A stretch of 53,972 bases of DNA from Xanthobacteraceae bacterium (lineage in GTDB: Bacteria; Pseudomonadota; Alphaproteobacteria; Rhizobiales; Xanthobacteraceae). Both the position numbers and the translations under genes were made by a program. Under the pieces are notes generated by a model that did not search any database, was not told where the DNA came from, and saw only the letters and a list, made by a program, of their open reading frames with translations. Positions 29,227-38,358 of the stretch are shown one piece after another. The stretch is taken from positions 1 to 53,972 of the forward strand of contig JASHQI010000101.1 of the NCBI GenBank assembly GCA_030037645.1, given 5' to 3'. Position 1 is the stretch's first letter. Each line of letters opens with the position of its first letter.

Positions 29227-29385
29227 TCAACCAAAGCACGCCGCAAAGCCGGCGCGGATGGTCTCGAAAAAAACCGTCGCGCCGTAATGCGCCCACAGTA
29301 AGACGCTGCCGCCGAGCAAAAGCGCAGCGGCGATCCCGGCCAGCAGCAGCGGCCGTGATCTCGGACGGGGTGTAACACCGTGCAT
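29227..29385 (-). CDS. Small single-span membrane protein upstream of SCO (52 aa)
   Basis: Reading the reverse complement from the ATG at 29385 gives 52 codons ending in TGA at 29227. The protein has a basic N-terminus (PRPRSRP), one hydrophobic span (LLLAGIAAALLLGGSVLLW), then HYGATVFFETIRAGFAACFG. The positive-inside pattern puts the N-terminus in the cytoplasm. It ends 10 bases before the SCO start, so the two are probably coupled. I recall similar short proteins with a G-F-A-A-C-F end beside SCO genes in Hyphomicrobiales, but cannot name the family. A role with SCO is inferred from the operon. Confidence 0.7.
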   Translation of the reverse strand: MHGVTPRPRSRPLLLAGIAAALLLGGSVLLWAHYGATVFFETIRAGFAACFG

Positions 29386-29482
29386 GGGCCAGATTCCGGC
29401 TATGACGCTAAATATGCCGGAACCCGACGTGCGACAACTGCCCGCTGCGGCGCAGGACCGCGCCTTCGTCGCGGCGATGAGT

Positions 29483-29941
29483 TTACCGGCAGGTGTGGTA
29501 AAGCGCCGCGAGTTCCCGGCCGCGAAGCTGAATCAGCCGCGGCGTCAATCCGCCATGGCGTTCGATCCAATTGCGAATGGGCGCAGGATAGAGCTGCATG
29601 ACCAAGCGGCTGCCGCGGCGCGTCGGCACCAGCGAACGCGACGTGTCATCGTAGTAGGAAGCGGCGTGGAAGCCGAGTACAGCCCGACTGGTGACGCAAA
29701 TTCGATCTCTTGGGATAAGCCCGGTCAGCAACGTGCAAGCCGACAGGCACGGGCCATCGATGACGACGCGCTCGCCCGAGGCGCGTATATCCTGAAATCT
29801 GCGGATATAGGAGGAAACTTCGCCCCCCGGGTCGCCGACGATGCGAACCTCCGCAGACGCTGCGGAGGACGCCATGGTGGACGTCACAACGGTGAGTACG
29901 GCCGACGCCAATGCGCCGACCCAGGCAGCATGCCATTTCAT
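29483..29941 (-). CDS. Secreted ClpP/crotonase-like protein, putative serine hydrolase
   Basis: 152 residues with a signal peptide (hydrophobic to about 29, cleavage near A-S-A-E). The mature part has IDGPCLSACTLLTGLIPRDR and RAVLGFHAA. Ser67 and His92 are 25 residues apart, the same spacing as the catalytic Ser97 and His122 of E. coli ClpP, and the local pattern (G-x-x-x-S-A ... S-R-A-x-x-x-x-H) matches. An obvious third Asp is not seen at the expected distance. Upstream is a GGGGAAAGGG tract. It precedes the 52-aa membrane gene and SCO on the same strand. Homologues in related bacteria are annotated hypothetical, as far as I recall. Confidence 0.75.
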   Translation of the reverse strand: MKWHAAWVGALASAVLTVVTSTMASSAASAEVRIVGDPGGEVSSYIRRFQDIRASGERVVIDGPCLSACTLLTGLIPRDRICVTSRAVLGFHAASYYDDTSRSLVPTRRGSRLVMQLYPAPIRNWIERHGGLTPRLIQLRGRELAALYHTCR

Positions 29942-30115
29942 GGAGTGACCCTTTCCCCGTTCAATCGTCCCCGACGATGCCAGGGCATTATGGCAGGACT
30001 TCGGGGACTTGTAGCCCTAATCCCGAAATGGTCGTGCTTTTCTTCTCGCGTAGCGTCAGGTTCCCATCGGCGCTATAACCTCACCGAAGGAAGCGAGCAG
30101 AGACCGGAGCCGATG

Positions 30116-30811
30116 ATGGCGCGCGACTTTGAAGACCATTGCTGGAAGGACGTGATCGATCAGGACACGGTCGACATTTACCAAGCGTACCGGCGCAAGA
30201 CCTATGTCGGCGATAATCCGGCTGTGCTCGCGATCGATCTCTATAACAAGGCCTATCAGGGTGGGAGCCGGCCGGTGAAGGAGGTCGATCGTGAATTTTC
30301 CGGTTCCTGCGGAGAGCAGGCCTGGAAGGCGTTGCCGCCGACCCAGAAACTGTTTGCGGCCGCGCGCCGCGCCGGCGTGCCGGTCATCTATACGACGCGC
30401 CATGTCGACACTGGCGGCGTGCATTCGACAAACCGCAATATCGCTCGCGAGCGCGACGACATCTATGACATCAAGGCTGAACTGGCGCCGCTGCCGGGCG
30501 AGCTGGTCATCTACAAGGAACGAGCATCCGGGTTCTTCGGCACGCCGCTGATCGCCCATTTGCAGCAGCGGCGTATCAATTCTCTCATCATTTGCGGTGA
30601 AAGCACATCCGGCTGTGTGCGCGCATCGACGGTCGACGCCTACTCCCATGGCTTCCACAACGTCCTGGTCGAGGAATGCACCTACGACCGCTCAATGATC
30701 AGCCACAAAGTCAATCTGTTCGACCTGCATCACAAATACGCCGACGTCTTGCACATCGAGGAGGTCTTGGCTCATCTCGACGGGCTCGCCGTCGAGCGCA
30801 AGGTGGCCTGA
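30116..30811 (+). CDS. Isochorismatase-family cysteine hydrolase
   Basis: The isochorismatase fold of C-N hydrolases such as N-carbamoylsarcosine amidase, nicotinamidase and ureidoacrylate hydrolase. The catalytic triad is readable: Asp41 (VLAIDLYNKAY), Lys134 (VIYKERASGFFGTPL) and Cys167 (ICGESTSGCVRASTVDAY). I chose the ATG at 30116, 6 bases after GGAG; the frame runs open back to 29384 without family similarity. The long N-terminus and the S-x-F-F-G-T-P-L motif look closest to the N-carbamoylsarcosine amidase branch. The ThDP enzyme gene follows after 39 bases. Confidence 0.9.
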   Translation: MARDFEDHCWKDVIDQDTVDIYQAYRRKTYVGDNPAVLAIDLYNKAYQGGSRPVKEVDREFSGSCGEQAWKALPPTQKLFAAARRAGVPVIYTTRHVDTGGVHSTNRNIARERDDIYDIKAELAPLPGELVIYKERASGFFGTPLIAHLQQRRINSLIICGESTSGCVRASTVDAYSHGFHNVLVEECTYDRSMISHKVNLFDLHHKYADVLHIEEVLAHLDGLAVERKVA

Positions 30812-30850
30812 AATATCCAGAGCAACACCAAACCAGTGAGCGTTCAAATC

Positions 30851-32596
30851 ATGAATACGTCTGTTGCCCGTGAGAGCAATGCTCCCGAGTTCGCCACGGC
30901 TTATTATTTTCTCGAAGGCCTCAACGAGCTCGGTATCGAATATCTGTTCTGTAACTTCGGCACCGATCACGCACCAATCATCAATGAGATGGCGCATCGT
31001 CGCAAACGCGGTGATGCGATGCCGACGGTGGTGCGCTGCCCGCACGAAAATACCGCTGCCCACATGGCGGCGGGCTACGCTTTTGTCACCGGTCGTGGCC
31101 AGGGCGTGTTGGTCCACGTCGATGTCGGCACCGCCAATACCGCCACCGCGATGCACAACATCTACCGCAGCCGCCTGCCGGTGCTGCTGATGGCGGGCAA
31201 GGCGCCCTATACCGCCAACGACGAGCTTGTTGGCTCGCGCGATACCTACGTACATTTCGTGCAGGAGCCGTTTGACCAGGCGAGCCTGGTGCGGCCCTAT
31301 CTGAAATGGGAATGGACGTTGCCCTCCGGAGTCGTTGTCAAGGAAGCACTCCGCCGCGCTTATTCTATCGCGCAGAGCGAGCCGCGTGGGCCGGTTTATC
31401 TGATGATGCAGCGCGAGACGCTGACGCAGCATTGGAGCGCAGACGAAATCCGGCGCTATTCCGCCGACCAGTTTGCCGCGACTTCGGGTGGTGGGGCCGA
31501 CCCCAAGCTTGTCGCTGCGCTTGCCGATCGGCTGTTGCTGGCCGACAATCCGGTGCTGATCACAGGCTATGCCGGGCGCAACCCGCACGCGTCGGAGATT
31601 ATCGACGCCTTGGCGCAGTTCGCCGGCATCGCGGTGTACGAAGCCAATATGACCAGCAACATTTCGCACGATAGCCCGTGCTTTGTCGGCTTCGCGGCGG
31701 ACAAGGCTGTGCCGAATGCCGATCTCGGGATTCTCGTCGATGTCGACGTGCCATGGTTCCCGAGCGATGTGCGGACGCGCGAAAAGTCATTCTGGGCACA
31801 CATCGACGTCGACACACTGAAACCTGGCTCGCCGATGTGGACGTTCCCGGGCAACCTGCGCATGCAGGGCGACAGCGGTCGTATCCTCGAACAAGTGCTT
31901 GACGATTTGAAAACTAAAGCAACGCCGCGCTTTAAGTCGGCGGCGGCGGCGCGGCTCGAGCGCATCAGGGGCGCTCGCGACGAGCGTATCGCCCGCGCCG
32001 CCAAGCTTGCGGCTGATAAAGGCAAGCCGAACGCGATCAATCCGCATTACCTGATGGCGGAACTGGGCAAAATGCTCGATGACGACGCCATTCTCTTCAA
32101 CGAGGGCGTGACCAATTCCGGCTCGGTGCTGCTGCAAATCCCGCGCCGCAAGCCTAACACCACGATGCGTTCCGGCGGCGGCGGACTCGGTTGGTCCGGC
32201 GGTATGGCGCTCGGCGCCAAGCTTGCAGCACCTGACCGGCTTATGGTGCAAATCTCGGGCGACGGCGGTTTCTATTTCGGCAATCCAAGCTCGGTGTTCG
32301 CCGTCTCGCAGCAATACAAATTGCCGATTTTTTCGATTGTCATGGACAACACCGGTTGGAATGCCGTGAAGCAGTCGACGCTGCGGGTATTTCCGGAAGG
32401 GGAGGCGAAGACCACCGGCGAGTTCGAGGCGCAGCTCGCGCCCAAGGTTGCGTTTACGAAGGTTGGCGAGGCGTTCGGAGCCTACGGCGAAGAGGTCGGC
32501 GATCCCGCCGATGTCCCAGGCGCTATCGCGCGATGCCTTAAGGAAGTCCGCGGCGGCCGTTCGGCGCTGCTGCACGTCCATGTCACGCGGCTGTAG
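30851..32596 (+). CDS. Thiamine-diphosphate-dependent enzyme (acetolactate synthase / 2-oxo acid decarboxylase family)
   Basis: Three-domain ThDP enzyme of 581 aa. The Pyr domain has the cofactor-activating Glu66 in VVRCPHENTAAHMAAGYA. The central domain follows at about 200-330. The PP domain has ISGDGGFYFGNP (about 468) with MDNTGWNA downstream, the G-D-G-x24-28-N-N type cofactor site. NFGTDHAPI at residues 35-43 differs from acetolactate synthases, so a decarboxylase or C-C lyase on an unusual 2-oxo acid is more likely. The start is the ATG at 30851; a GTG five codons earlier is possible. Pairing with the isochorismatase-like gene suggests a shared pathway. Confidence 0.85.
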   Translation: MNTSVARESNAPEFATAYYFLEGLNELGIEYLFCNFGTDHAPIINEMAHRRKRGDAMPTVVRCPHENTAAHMAAGYAFVTGRGQGVLVHVDVGTANTATAMHNIYRSRLPVLLMAGKAPYTANDELVGSRDTYVHFVQEPFDQASLVRPYLKWEWTLPSGVVVKEALRRAYSIAQSEPRGPVYLMMQRETLTQHWSADEIRRYSADQFAATSGGGADPKLVAALADRLLLADNPVLITGYAGRNPHASEIIDALAQFAGIAVYEANMTSNISHDSPCFVGFAADKAVPNADLGILVDVDVPWFPSDVRTREKSFWAHIDVDTLKPGSPMWTFPGNLRMQGDSGRILEQVLDDLKTKATPRFKSAAAARLERIRGARDERIARAAKLAADKGKPNAINPHYLMAELGKMLDDDAILFNEGVTNSGSVLLQIPRRKPNTTMRSGGGGLGWSGGMALGAKLAAPDRLMVQISGDGGFYFGNPSSVFAVSQQYKLPIFSIVMDNTGWNAVKQSTLRVFPEGEAKTTGEFEAQLAPKVAFTKVGEAFGAYGEEVGDPADVPGAIARCLKEVRGGRSALLHVHVTRL

Positions 32597-32843
32597 GGGG
32601 GTGCCCGGTCAATGGCGCGGATTTAAATCTGCTTTCGAGGAAGACCGGGAAACTTAACTCGGCACTAGTCCTTCCGTTCTTGAAGCCTAAGAACGAGGCG
32701 TGCCGGATATTTGCCGTCCGACCCGTGATGAGCCTCTGCGAGTTTCGTCACGCTTCGCCATGGCGTGCGATCCTAATAAAACCAAATTTGCCAAATTGAT
32801 CACTTTTGTTTCAATCTCCGTGCCCAGGCGATGGGACGCACGC

Positions 32844-34238
32844 ATGGGGGACCGGCAGCGCGGTAGGATGCATTTGTCCAAGCCTCTTCGTGGGGCAGAA
32901 ATACCGCCTGAATTACTCGTCGCGCTCGTTGTGCTGGCGGCACTTGCGTTGATTTATTTTGCTTGGCCTGTCTATCGCGCCTTCTTGCCGTTGCAGATCG
33001 ATTCCAATGAGCCGTGGAACGCCTACCACGCCGATGCACTTCACGCCGGGCAAGCATTGTACGTGTTCGACGATTTTATCTCGAACAATTATCCGCCGCT
33101 CTCATTCTATCTCGTGAATGCCTTGTCGGCTGCGACCGGCACGGATGTACTTTATGTCGGGCGTCTGTTGTCGCTGGCCGCGACCGCTGCCACCGCACTG
33201 GCGGTATGGGGATGTGTTCGCCAATTGGGCGCATCCCGCTTGGCGGCGGCCGTCGGCGGCATCTGGTGGCTTGCCACAATGGCACGTTGGTACAGTGGCT
33301 GGATCGGGATGGACGATCCTCACGTGGTTGCGCTCGCCGTCATGGCCGGTGCGCTCGTCTACGCGCTGCGGTACGCGAATGACGATCGTGCCGTGCTGGC
33401 CGTTGTGCTCATGGCGGTCGCCGGCTTCTACAAGCACACGCTGGTCGCTATTCCGATCACCACACTCCTTTGGTTGACGCTGTGCAATCGTCGACGTGGG
33501 CTGTGTGCCACATTCATCGGCTTGACTGCGATGGTGGTCGGCCTCGGTGTGTGCGGTTTGTCTTTTGGAGCAGCCTTCTTTCATGACATGCTCTTGCCAC
33601 GTCACTACGATCTCATACGAGGTTTGGCTGGTATCGGCCGGATGCAATTCATCGCGCCCGCGCTGGTGATTGCCGTTGGCTGGGCGACCTATCGCCGACA
33701 CAGCGATGCGGGCCGGTTTGTGCTGCTTTTTGCGGCAATTGCGTTTGTTTCGTCGGTAGGGCAATCGTCTGCCGACGGTGTCGCCGACAACGCCGGCTTC
33801 GAGCTTATCGTCGCCACCGCGGTCGGGATTGGATGTGCTTTTGATGATCTCGCCGCCATACCGGCGCTACGACAATGGGGGATCAAGCGCAGCCAGATCG
33901 TTCTCTTGGCGATCCTGATCGCGCGGCTTTTGATCTCGTCGCGGATCGCTCCTTATCTGCTTCTGTCGAGTCCGGATTTCCGCGCCGATCTGAACCAACG
34001 TAGCTTGATCATGAAGGCGGAAAGCGCGCGGATAGCCGCAATCCCGGGTCGGGTCGCCTGCAACGTGGCCTTGGTCTGTCGCTTTGCGGGCAAGCAGTTT
34101 GTTTTCGATCCCTTTCCTGTCTACGAAGACGTCGTCACCGGCCGGCTCTCGGAGCAAGACGTGCTCGATCAGCTGAGGCAACAGAAAATTCGTTTCGAAG
34201 TGGTGGACGGCCGAACTTCGATCAGCAAATTGCAATAG
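32844..34238 (+). CDS. GT-C type membrane glycosyltransferase (ArnT/PMT-like)
   Basis: An integral membrane protein with about ten hydrophobic spans and, after span 1, a first periplasmic loop with DSNEPWNAYHADALHAG and the later Y-P-P-L. This is the polyisoprenyl-phosphate sugar transferase pattern in which an acidic residue in loop 1 is catalytic. WYSGWIGMDDPHVVAL lies near spans 4-5. The soluble C-terminus is short (about 75 residues). I chose the ATG at 32844; the frame opens at 32700. The donor and acceptor cannot be told. Nothing obvious lies in 32597-32843. Confidence 0.75.
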   Translation: MGDRQRGRMHLSKPLRGAEIPPELLVALVVLAALALIYFAWPVYRAFLPLQIDSNEPWNAYHADALHAGQALYVFDDFISNNYPPLSFYLVNALSAATGTDVLYVGRLLSLAATAATALAVWGCVRQLGASRLAAAVGGIWWLATMARWYSGWIGMDDPHVVALAVMAGALVYALRYANDDRAVLAVVLMAVAGFYKHTLVAIPITTLLWLTLCNRRRGLCATFIGLTAMVVGLGVCGLSFGAAFFHDMLLPRHYDLIRGLAGIGRMQFIAPALVIAVGWATYRRHSDAGRFVLLFAAIAFVSSVGQSSADGVADNAGFELIVATAVGIGCAFDDLAAIPALRQWGIKRSQIVLLAILIARLLISSRIAPYLLLSSPDFRADLNQRSLIMKAESARIAAIPGRVACNVALVCRFAGKQFVFDPFPVYEDVVTGRLSEQDVLDQLRQQKIRFEVVDGRTSISKLQ

Positions 34239-34319
34239 CAGCCTTCCACTTTGGGGCCACGCTGCGCGTGCTAAATTCGTTTGTGGATGCCGTGCCACGG
34301 CCGCGGACGTAGCCAGCAG

Positions 34320-35267
34320 TCAAGGACTCGCGTGATTGATGAATTTGTCCGGGGGCCGCTCACCCCATTGCGAACGTAGCGCTTCCTCTGCGGGAATGAG
34401 ATGGGAGCCGTTGGCGAGATTGAGGCGGTCGCTGTCGGCCCAATGCTCATGGACGCGTCCCCACGGATCGGCCCAATAGTCGTAGACCTGGCTACCGAGC
34501 ACATGGCGGCCGATGCCCCACATGTGTTCGTAGGTCCCGAACTCCTTGAGGTAATCATGGCCGATGCAAACGTCGTCGATGTCTGGAACCTCGAATGACA
34601 GATGGTTCAATCCCGTTTTGTCGTGATTAAGGCAGAAGAACACGTGATGATCGACATAAGTGTCGCCACGATCGCAGCGATTGAACGATCCGATCAGATT
34701 GTCCTTGTTCTCGGCATAGACATCGTCGGAGCAGATCATTCCCAGCGTGTCGCGGAACCAGCCGACCGTCTCCGCAAAGCGCGGCGTCATCAGCACGCCG
34801 TGGCCGATGCGCTTGACGTGCGCGGGGCCACGCGGCAGTCGCATCAGTTCGCCAGCGCGTGCCGTCGGTGCCTCGCCGGTGTTGAGTTTCTGCCGCTTGA
34901 CCGGGATTGGCTCGACCTGCTCGATGCCGCACACCACCTCGATCTGGTAGCCGTTCGGCTCGGTCAGGCGCACCCGCTTGCCTCCGCCGGGCTCGTCAAT
35001 GTTCTCGATACCTGAGGCGCCCCGCGCCTTGGTGAGCCGCTTCAAGTCGTCTTCGCTCTCGACATAATAGGCAAGGCCGACGAATTTCGGATCGCCCTTC
35101 TCGGTAACATGGACATGGTGAGCCGGATCGGTTCCGCGCATGTACAGCGTGTTGTTCGTACGCTCGCTCCTGTGCATGCCGAACCGAGTCAGAAATTCCT
35201 CCATGACGTCGAGATCGGGAGACCGAAGGCGTCCATAGGCGATATCGGTGACTTTGACCCAGGCCAT
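34320..35267 (-). CDS. Two-domain VOC protein, type I extradiol dioxygenase-like
   Basis: 315 residues in two vicinal-oxygen-chelate domains. The N-terminal one (1-120) is structural; the C-terminal one begins at VKRIGHGVLMTPRFAETVGWFRDTLGM (first His ligand), then GLNHLSFEVPD (second His) and GRVHEHWADSDR (Glu ligand), matching the 2-His-1-Glu iron site of catechol 2,3-dioxygenases. It probably cleaves a catechol-like ring, though some members are not dioxygenases. It is divergent from the cyclodeaminase-like gene across 133 bases that should hold both promoters. Confidence 0.85.
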   Translation of the reverse strand: MAWVKVTDIAYGRLRSPDLDVMEEFLTRFGMHRSERTNNTLYMRGTDPAHHVHVTEKGDPKFVGLAYYVESEDDLKRLTKARGASGIENIDEPGGGKRVRLTEPNGYQIEVVCGIEQVEPIPVKRQKLNTGEAPTARAGELMRLPRGPAHVKRIGHGVLMTPRFAETVGWFRDTLGMICSDDVYAENKDNLIGSFNRCDRGDTYVDHHVFFCLNHDKTGLNHLSFEVPDIDDVCIGHDYLKEFGTYEHMWGIGRHVLGSQVYDYWADPWGRVHEHWADSDRLNLANGSHLIPAEEALRSQWGERPPDKFINHASP

Positions 35268-35400
35268 GTCTTTAATTCTCCCCGATTGGTCCGTTGCCGG
35301 ATGTCCCTATCAGTTTGCCATGATCGATATCGCGGGGCTACCGTGATCTCGGTCCACAATTCGGGCGGCCGCGACACCCTGCATTTGTAGGAAGATCCCC

Positions 35401-36501
35401 ATGACGATCATTATCACGGACGAGGATGTCAAACGGTTGCTGCCGATGCGCGAATGCATTGAAGCGATGCGCGTTGCGTTCCGCGATTTTGCCGACGGCG
35501 TGGCGGTCAATCGGCCGCGCATGCGCTACCTCGCCAAGCATCCGGATCCGGAACGCAGGTATCTGGCCAACGTCCACGTCGGCGCGGTGCCTTCGGCCGG
35601 CATGGCCTGCGTTCGCGCGGGTTCGCAGATCATGCGGCCGCCGACCGCCGCACGCGATCGGCGGATGTATGAAAACCCGCACGCCTTCAATTGGGGTTTT
35701 GTCGTCCTTTTCAGCATCGAGACAGCCGAACCGCTGGCTTTACTGCACGAGTTTCACCTGTCCGGCATGCGGGTCGGGGCCACGACGGCCGTCGCCGTCG
35801 ACGAGATGGCGCGCGAAGATGCGCACACGCTCGGTCTGTTCGGCACCGGCAAGCAGGCGCGTAACGCACTCGAGGCCATTGTGCTGGTTCGGCCGATCCG
35901 CAACGTCAATGTCTTTAGCCCAGATGCTGAGCATCGCGCCGCATTTGCGCGCGCGTTTTCGCGCGATGAGCTCGCGGTGACCGCGGTGGCCAATCCACGC
36001 GCCGTGGTCGCAGGCGCCGATATCGTGTGCTGCGCGACAACCGCGATGCAGCCCGTCTTCGACGGTGACTGGCTGGAGAGCGGTCAGTTCGTCGTCTCCA
36101 TTGCCAATTCGGACGTGACCAACAAGCGCTCGGAAGTCGACCGGCGCACCTATGAACGCGCCAGTGCCATCATCATCAACGATTGGGAGAGCGTCATCGA
36201 CAATGACCAGACGGAGCTGCTCGGTCCGATGAACGCCGGCGTGTTTCGCCGCGAGCAGGTCCACGAACTCGGCGCGCTCGTCGCCGGCATGGTAAGCGTC
36301 AAGCAACCGCCGCGCGCCGACGCGCGAGCGCGGATCATCTATTACAAGAACAATTCCGGCCTCGCGATCCAGTTTGCCGCCGCCGGCGGCATCCTCTATC
36401 GCAAATCCATGGCCGAGGGCTCGAATAAGGTCATCCCGACCGAATGGCTGGGAAGCGACCTTTCCGCCTATTATCAGGCGGGCTTCAGGCCTTCGCCGTG
36501 A
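35401..36501 (+). CDS. Ornithine cyclodeaminase / mu-crystallin family protein
   Basis: A Rossmann-fold enzyme of 366 aa. Residues 119-131 (H-L-S-G-M-R-V-G-A-T-T-A-V) form the substrate-binding R-x-G-A signature and GLFGTGKQA at 145-153 binds NAD(P). Family members include ornithine cyclodeaminase, alanine dehydrogenase, ketimine reductases and tauropine-type enzymes; the longer N-terminus and the FNWGFVVLFS segment do not settle which. Acting on an imine or amino acid would suit the RidA-containing neighbourhood. It is convergent with the symporter gene, 11 bases away. Confidence 0.88.
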   Translation: MTIIITDEDVKRLLPMRECIEAMRVAFRDFADGVAVNRPRMRYLAKHPDPERRYLANVHVGAVPSAGMACVRAGSQIMRPPTAARDRRMYENPHAFNWGFVVLFSIETAEPLALLHEFHLSGMRVGATTAVAVDEMAREDAHTLGLFGTGKQARNALEAIVLVRPIRNVNVFSPDAEHRAAFARAFSRDELAVTAVANPRAVVAGADIVCCATTAMQPVFDGDWLESGQFVVSIANSDVTNKRSEVDRRTYERASAIIINDWESVIDNDQTELLGPMNAGVFRREQVHELGALVAGMVSVKQPPRADARARIIYYKNNSGLAIQFAAAGGILYRKSMAEGSNKVIPTEWLGSDLSAYYQAGFRPSP

Positions 36502-36512
36502 AGCCCCGCACC

Positions 36513-38054
36513 TTAGGGCCGATAATCTGCTGCTACGGTCTCGTCGCTGTGTTTGCCGCCCGCCGCGTCAAACAAAGCTGTCAGCACGATCGTCACGACA
36601 AGGTTGAGGATAACCGTATAGAGCGCACTGTAGCCTGGGAAACTATGGCCGGCGAATGCAAGCGGATAGTTCGGCGCAAAATTCGCGGCGATGAACATCC
36701 AGGTGCCGGTAACGATCCCCACCACCCAGCCGATGAGGAGTGCCCAATCGTTGAACCAGCGGGTGTAGACGCCCAGCATCACCGAAGGCAGCGTTTGGAT
36801 GATCCAGATCCCGCCAAGAAGCTGCAAGTAGATGGCATATTTCTGCGGCACGAAGACGATGAACGCGAGGGCGCCGAACTTGACGATCAGCGAGACCCAC
36901 TTGGCCATCTGCGATTCCTGCCGGTCGGTCGGGTTTTTGTTGATGAACTCGCGATGAATATTGCGCGTGTAGAGGTTGGCCGCCGCAATCGACATGATCG
37001 CGGCGGGCACCAGAGCACCGATGCCTATTGCCGCGAAGGCGATGCCGACGAACCACGACGGGAACGTGTGCAAGAACAGCGCCGGCACCGCGAAGCTGTT
37101 GCCGAATTGTTTGAAGCCAATGGCATACTCCGGAAGGCCGCTTACCCCGGTTGCAATGGCGAAGAAGCCGACCAATGCCAACAGACCGAGCATGAACGAG
37201 TAGCCGGGCAACATCGCCGCGTTGCGGCGGATAGCATGACCGCTACTGGCGCTCAGGATCCCGGTGATGGAGTGCGGATAGAGGAAGAGGGCTAATGCCG
37301 ATCCCAATGCCAGTGTCGCATAGACGCCGTAGGCGCCCGTCGTATTGGCGCCTGGAACGGCGAGCAGTAATTTCGCAGCCGGTACTTTGGCAAAGATATT
37401 GCCGAACCCGCCCAATTGGATCGGAACGACGATCACGACCGCGAAAGCCGTAAGATAAATCAGGAGATCTTTGACGATGGCGATCGAGGCAGGCGCACGG
37501 AGCCCGCTTGTGTACGTGAAGGCCGCCAGAATGATGAATGCGATGAGGAGCGGCACATCGCCCGCATATCCCGTGCCCACGACCCCCATCCCGCCGATCA
37601 CCACCTGCAGACCAACTAGTTGCAAGGCGATATAGGGCAATGTGGCCACGATGCCGGTGATTGCCACCGCTAATGCCAGCCAGCGATTACCGAAGCGACC
37701 GCGGACGAAATCAGACGCAGTGATGTAGTTATGCTTGTGACAGACGTACCAGAGCCGCGGGAAGACGAGGAACAGGATCGGATAGATCATGATGGTGTAC
37801 GGCACGGCAAAGAATGCGATGGCGCCAGCGCCGAATGCGAGCGCCGGAACGGCGACAAACGTGTATGCCGTGTAGAGATCGCCGCCGATCAGGAACCAGG
37901 TAATGACCGTGCCGAAACGACGGCCGCCGAGCCCCCATTCATTGAGCAGGTTGAGGTCGCCCTTGCGCCAATGCGCGGCGACGAAGCCCAGGACGGTTAT
38001 CAAGACAAAAAGCGCGATGAATATGATCAGCGCGATCCAGTTTACTTCTTGCAC
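36513..38054 (-). CDS. Sodium:solute symporter (SSS family), likely monocarboxylate type
   Basis: Inner-membrane transporter with about 13 spans over 513 aa. Family motifs are GGRRFGTVITWFLIGGDLYTAYTFV near span 2, FVRGRFGNRWLAL and FAAIGIGALVPAAIMSIAAANLYTRNI in the centre. The pairing with a short DUF3311 protein upstream is the pattern of Rhizobium MctP-like carboxylate permeases, so pyruvate, lactate or another monocarboxylate is plausible. The DUF3311 gene lies 71 bases upstream on the same strand. Confidence 0.9.
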   Translation of the reverse strand: MQEVNWIALIIFIALFVLITVLGFVAAHWRKGDLNLLNEWGLGGRRFGTVITWFLIGGDLYTAYTFVAVPALAFGAGAIAFFAVPYTIMIYPILFLVFPRLWYVCHKHNYITASDFVRGRFGNRWLALAVAITGIVATLPYIALQLVGLQVVIGGMGVVGTGYAGDVPLLIAFIILAAFTYTSGLRAPASIAIVKDLLIYLTAFAVVIVVPIQLGGFGNIFAKVPAAKLLLAVPGANTTGAYGVYATLALGSALALFLYPHSITGILSASSGHAIRRNAAMLPGYSFMLGLLALVGFFAIATGVSGLPEYAIGFKQFGNSFAVPALFLHTFPSWFVGIAFAAIGIGALVPAAIMSIAAANLYTRNIHREFINKNPTDRQESQMAKWVSLIVKFGALAFIVFVPQKYAIYLQLLGGIWIIQTLPSVMLGVYTRWFNDWALLIGWVVGIVTGTWMFIAANFAPNYPLAFAGHSFPGYSALYTVILNLVVTIVLTALFDAAGGKHSDETVAADYRP

Positions 38055-38125
38055 GGTATCCCTCCCGGTTTTTATTTTATGCTGTTGTCAACGAGCGAAA
38101 CGGACATCGCGGCGTGAAGGTGGAA

Positions 38126-38332
38126 CTATGCGTCAGTCGCGAAGTAGACGATTGCGGTTAGGATGGCTCCGATGATCACCCACAGCATTTGGTACCAATA
38201 AAAAAACGGAATTCCTACCCAGGAAGGCTCCACTTTATTGTAGAAAGCCACCCAAAGACTCACGATGAATTGGATCACAAAGAGTAGATACCACCAGCTC
38301 CATCCCGATCGTCGATCGCTCTGCTGATCCAT
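38126..38332 (-). CDS. DUF3311 small membrane protein, partner of the symporter
   Basis: 68 residues from the ATG at 38332, with GAGGTGGA just upstream. Two hydrophobic spans (WSWWYLLFVIQFIVSLWVAFY and MLWVIIGAILTAIVYFAT) flank a conserved-looking P-S-W-V-G-I-P-F-F-Y-W-Y-Q loop, the DUF3311 signature. The family is usually the small subunit encoded beside SSS transporters and is presumed to assist them. An upstream ATG at 38401 is unlikely: no ribosome site precedes it and the extension shows no family similarity. Confidence 0.85.
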   Translation of the reverse strand: MDQQSDRRSGWSWWYLLFVIQFIVSLWVAFYNKVEPSWVGIPFFYWYQMLWVIIGAILTAIVYFATDA

Positions 38333-38358
38333 AATTCCACCTCGCCGTTTCATCCCAT

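Noticed and set aside
29384-30115. N-terminal 244-codon extension of the isochorismatase frame
   Set aside because: It overlaps two minus-strand genes and has no family similarity; GGAG and the ATG at 30116 give the real start.
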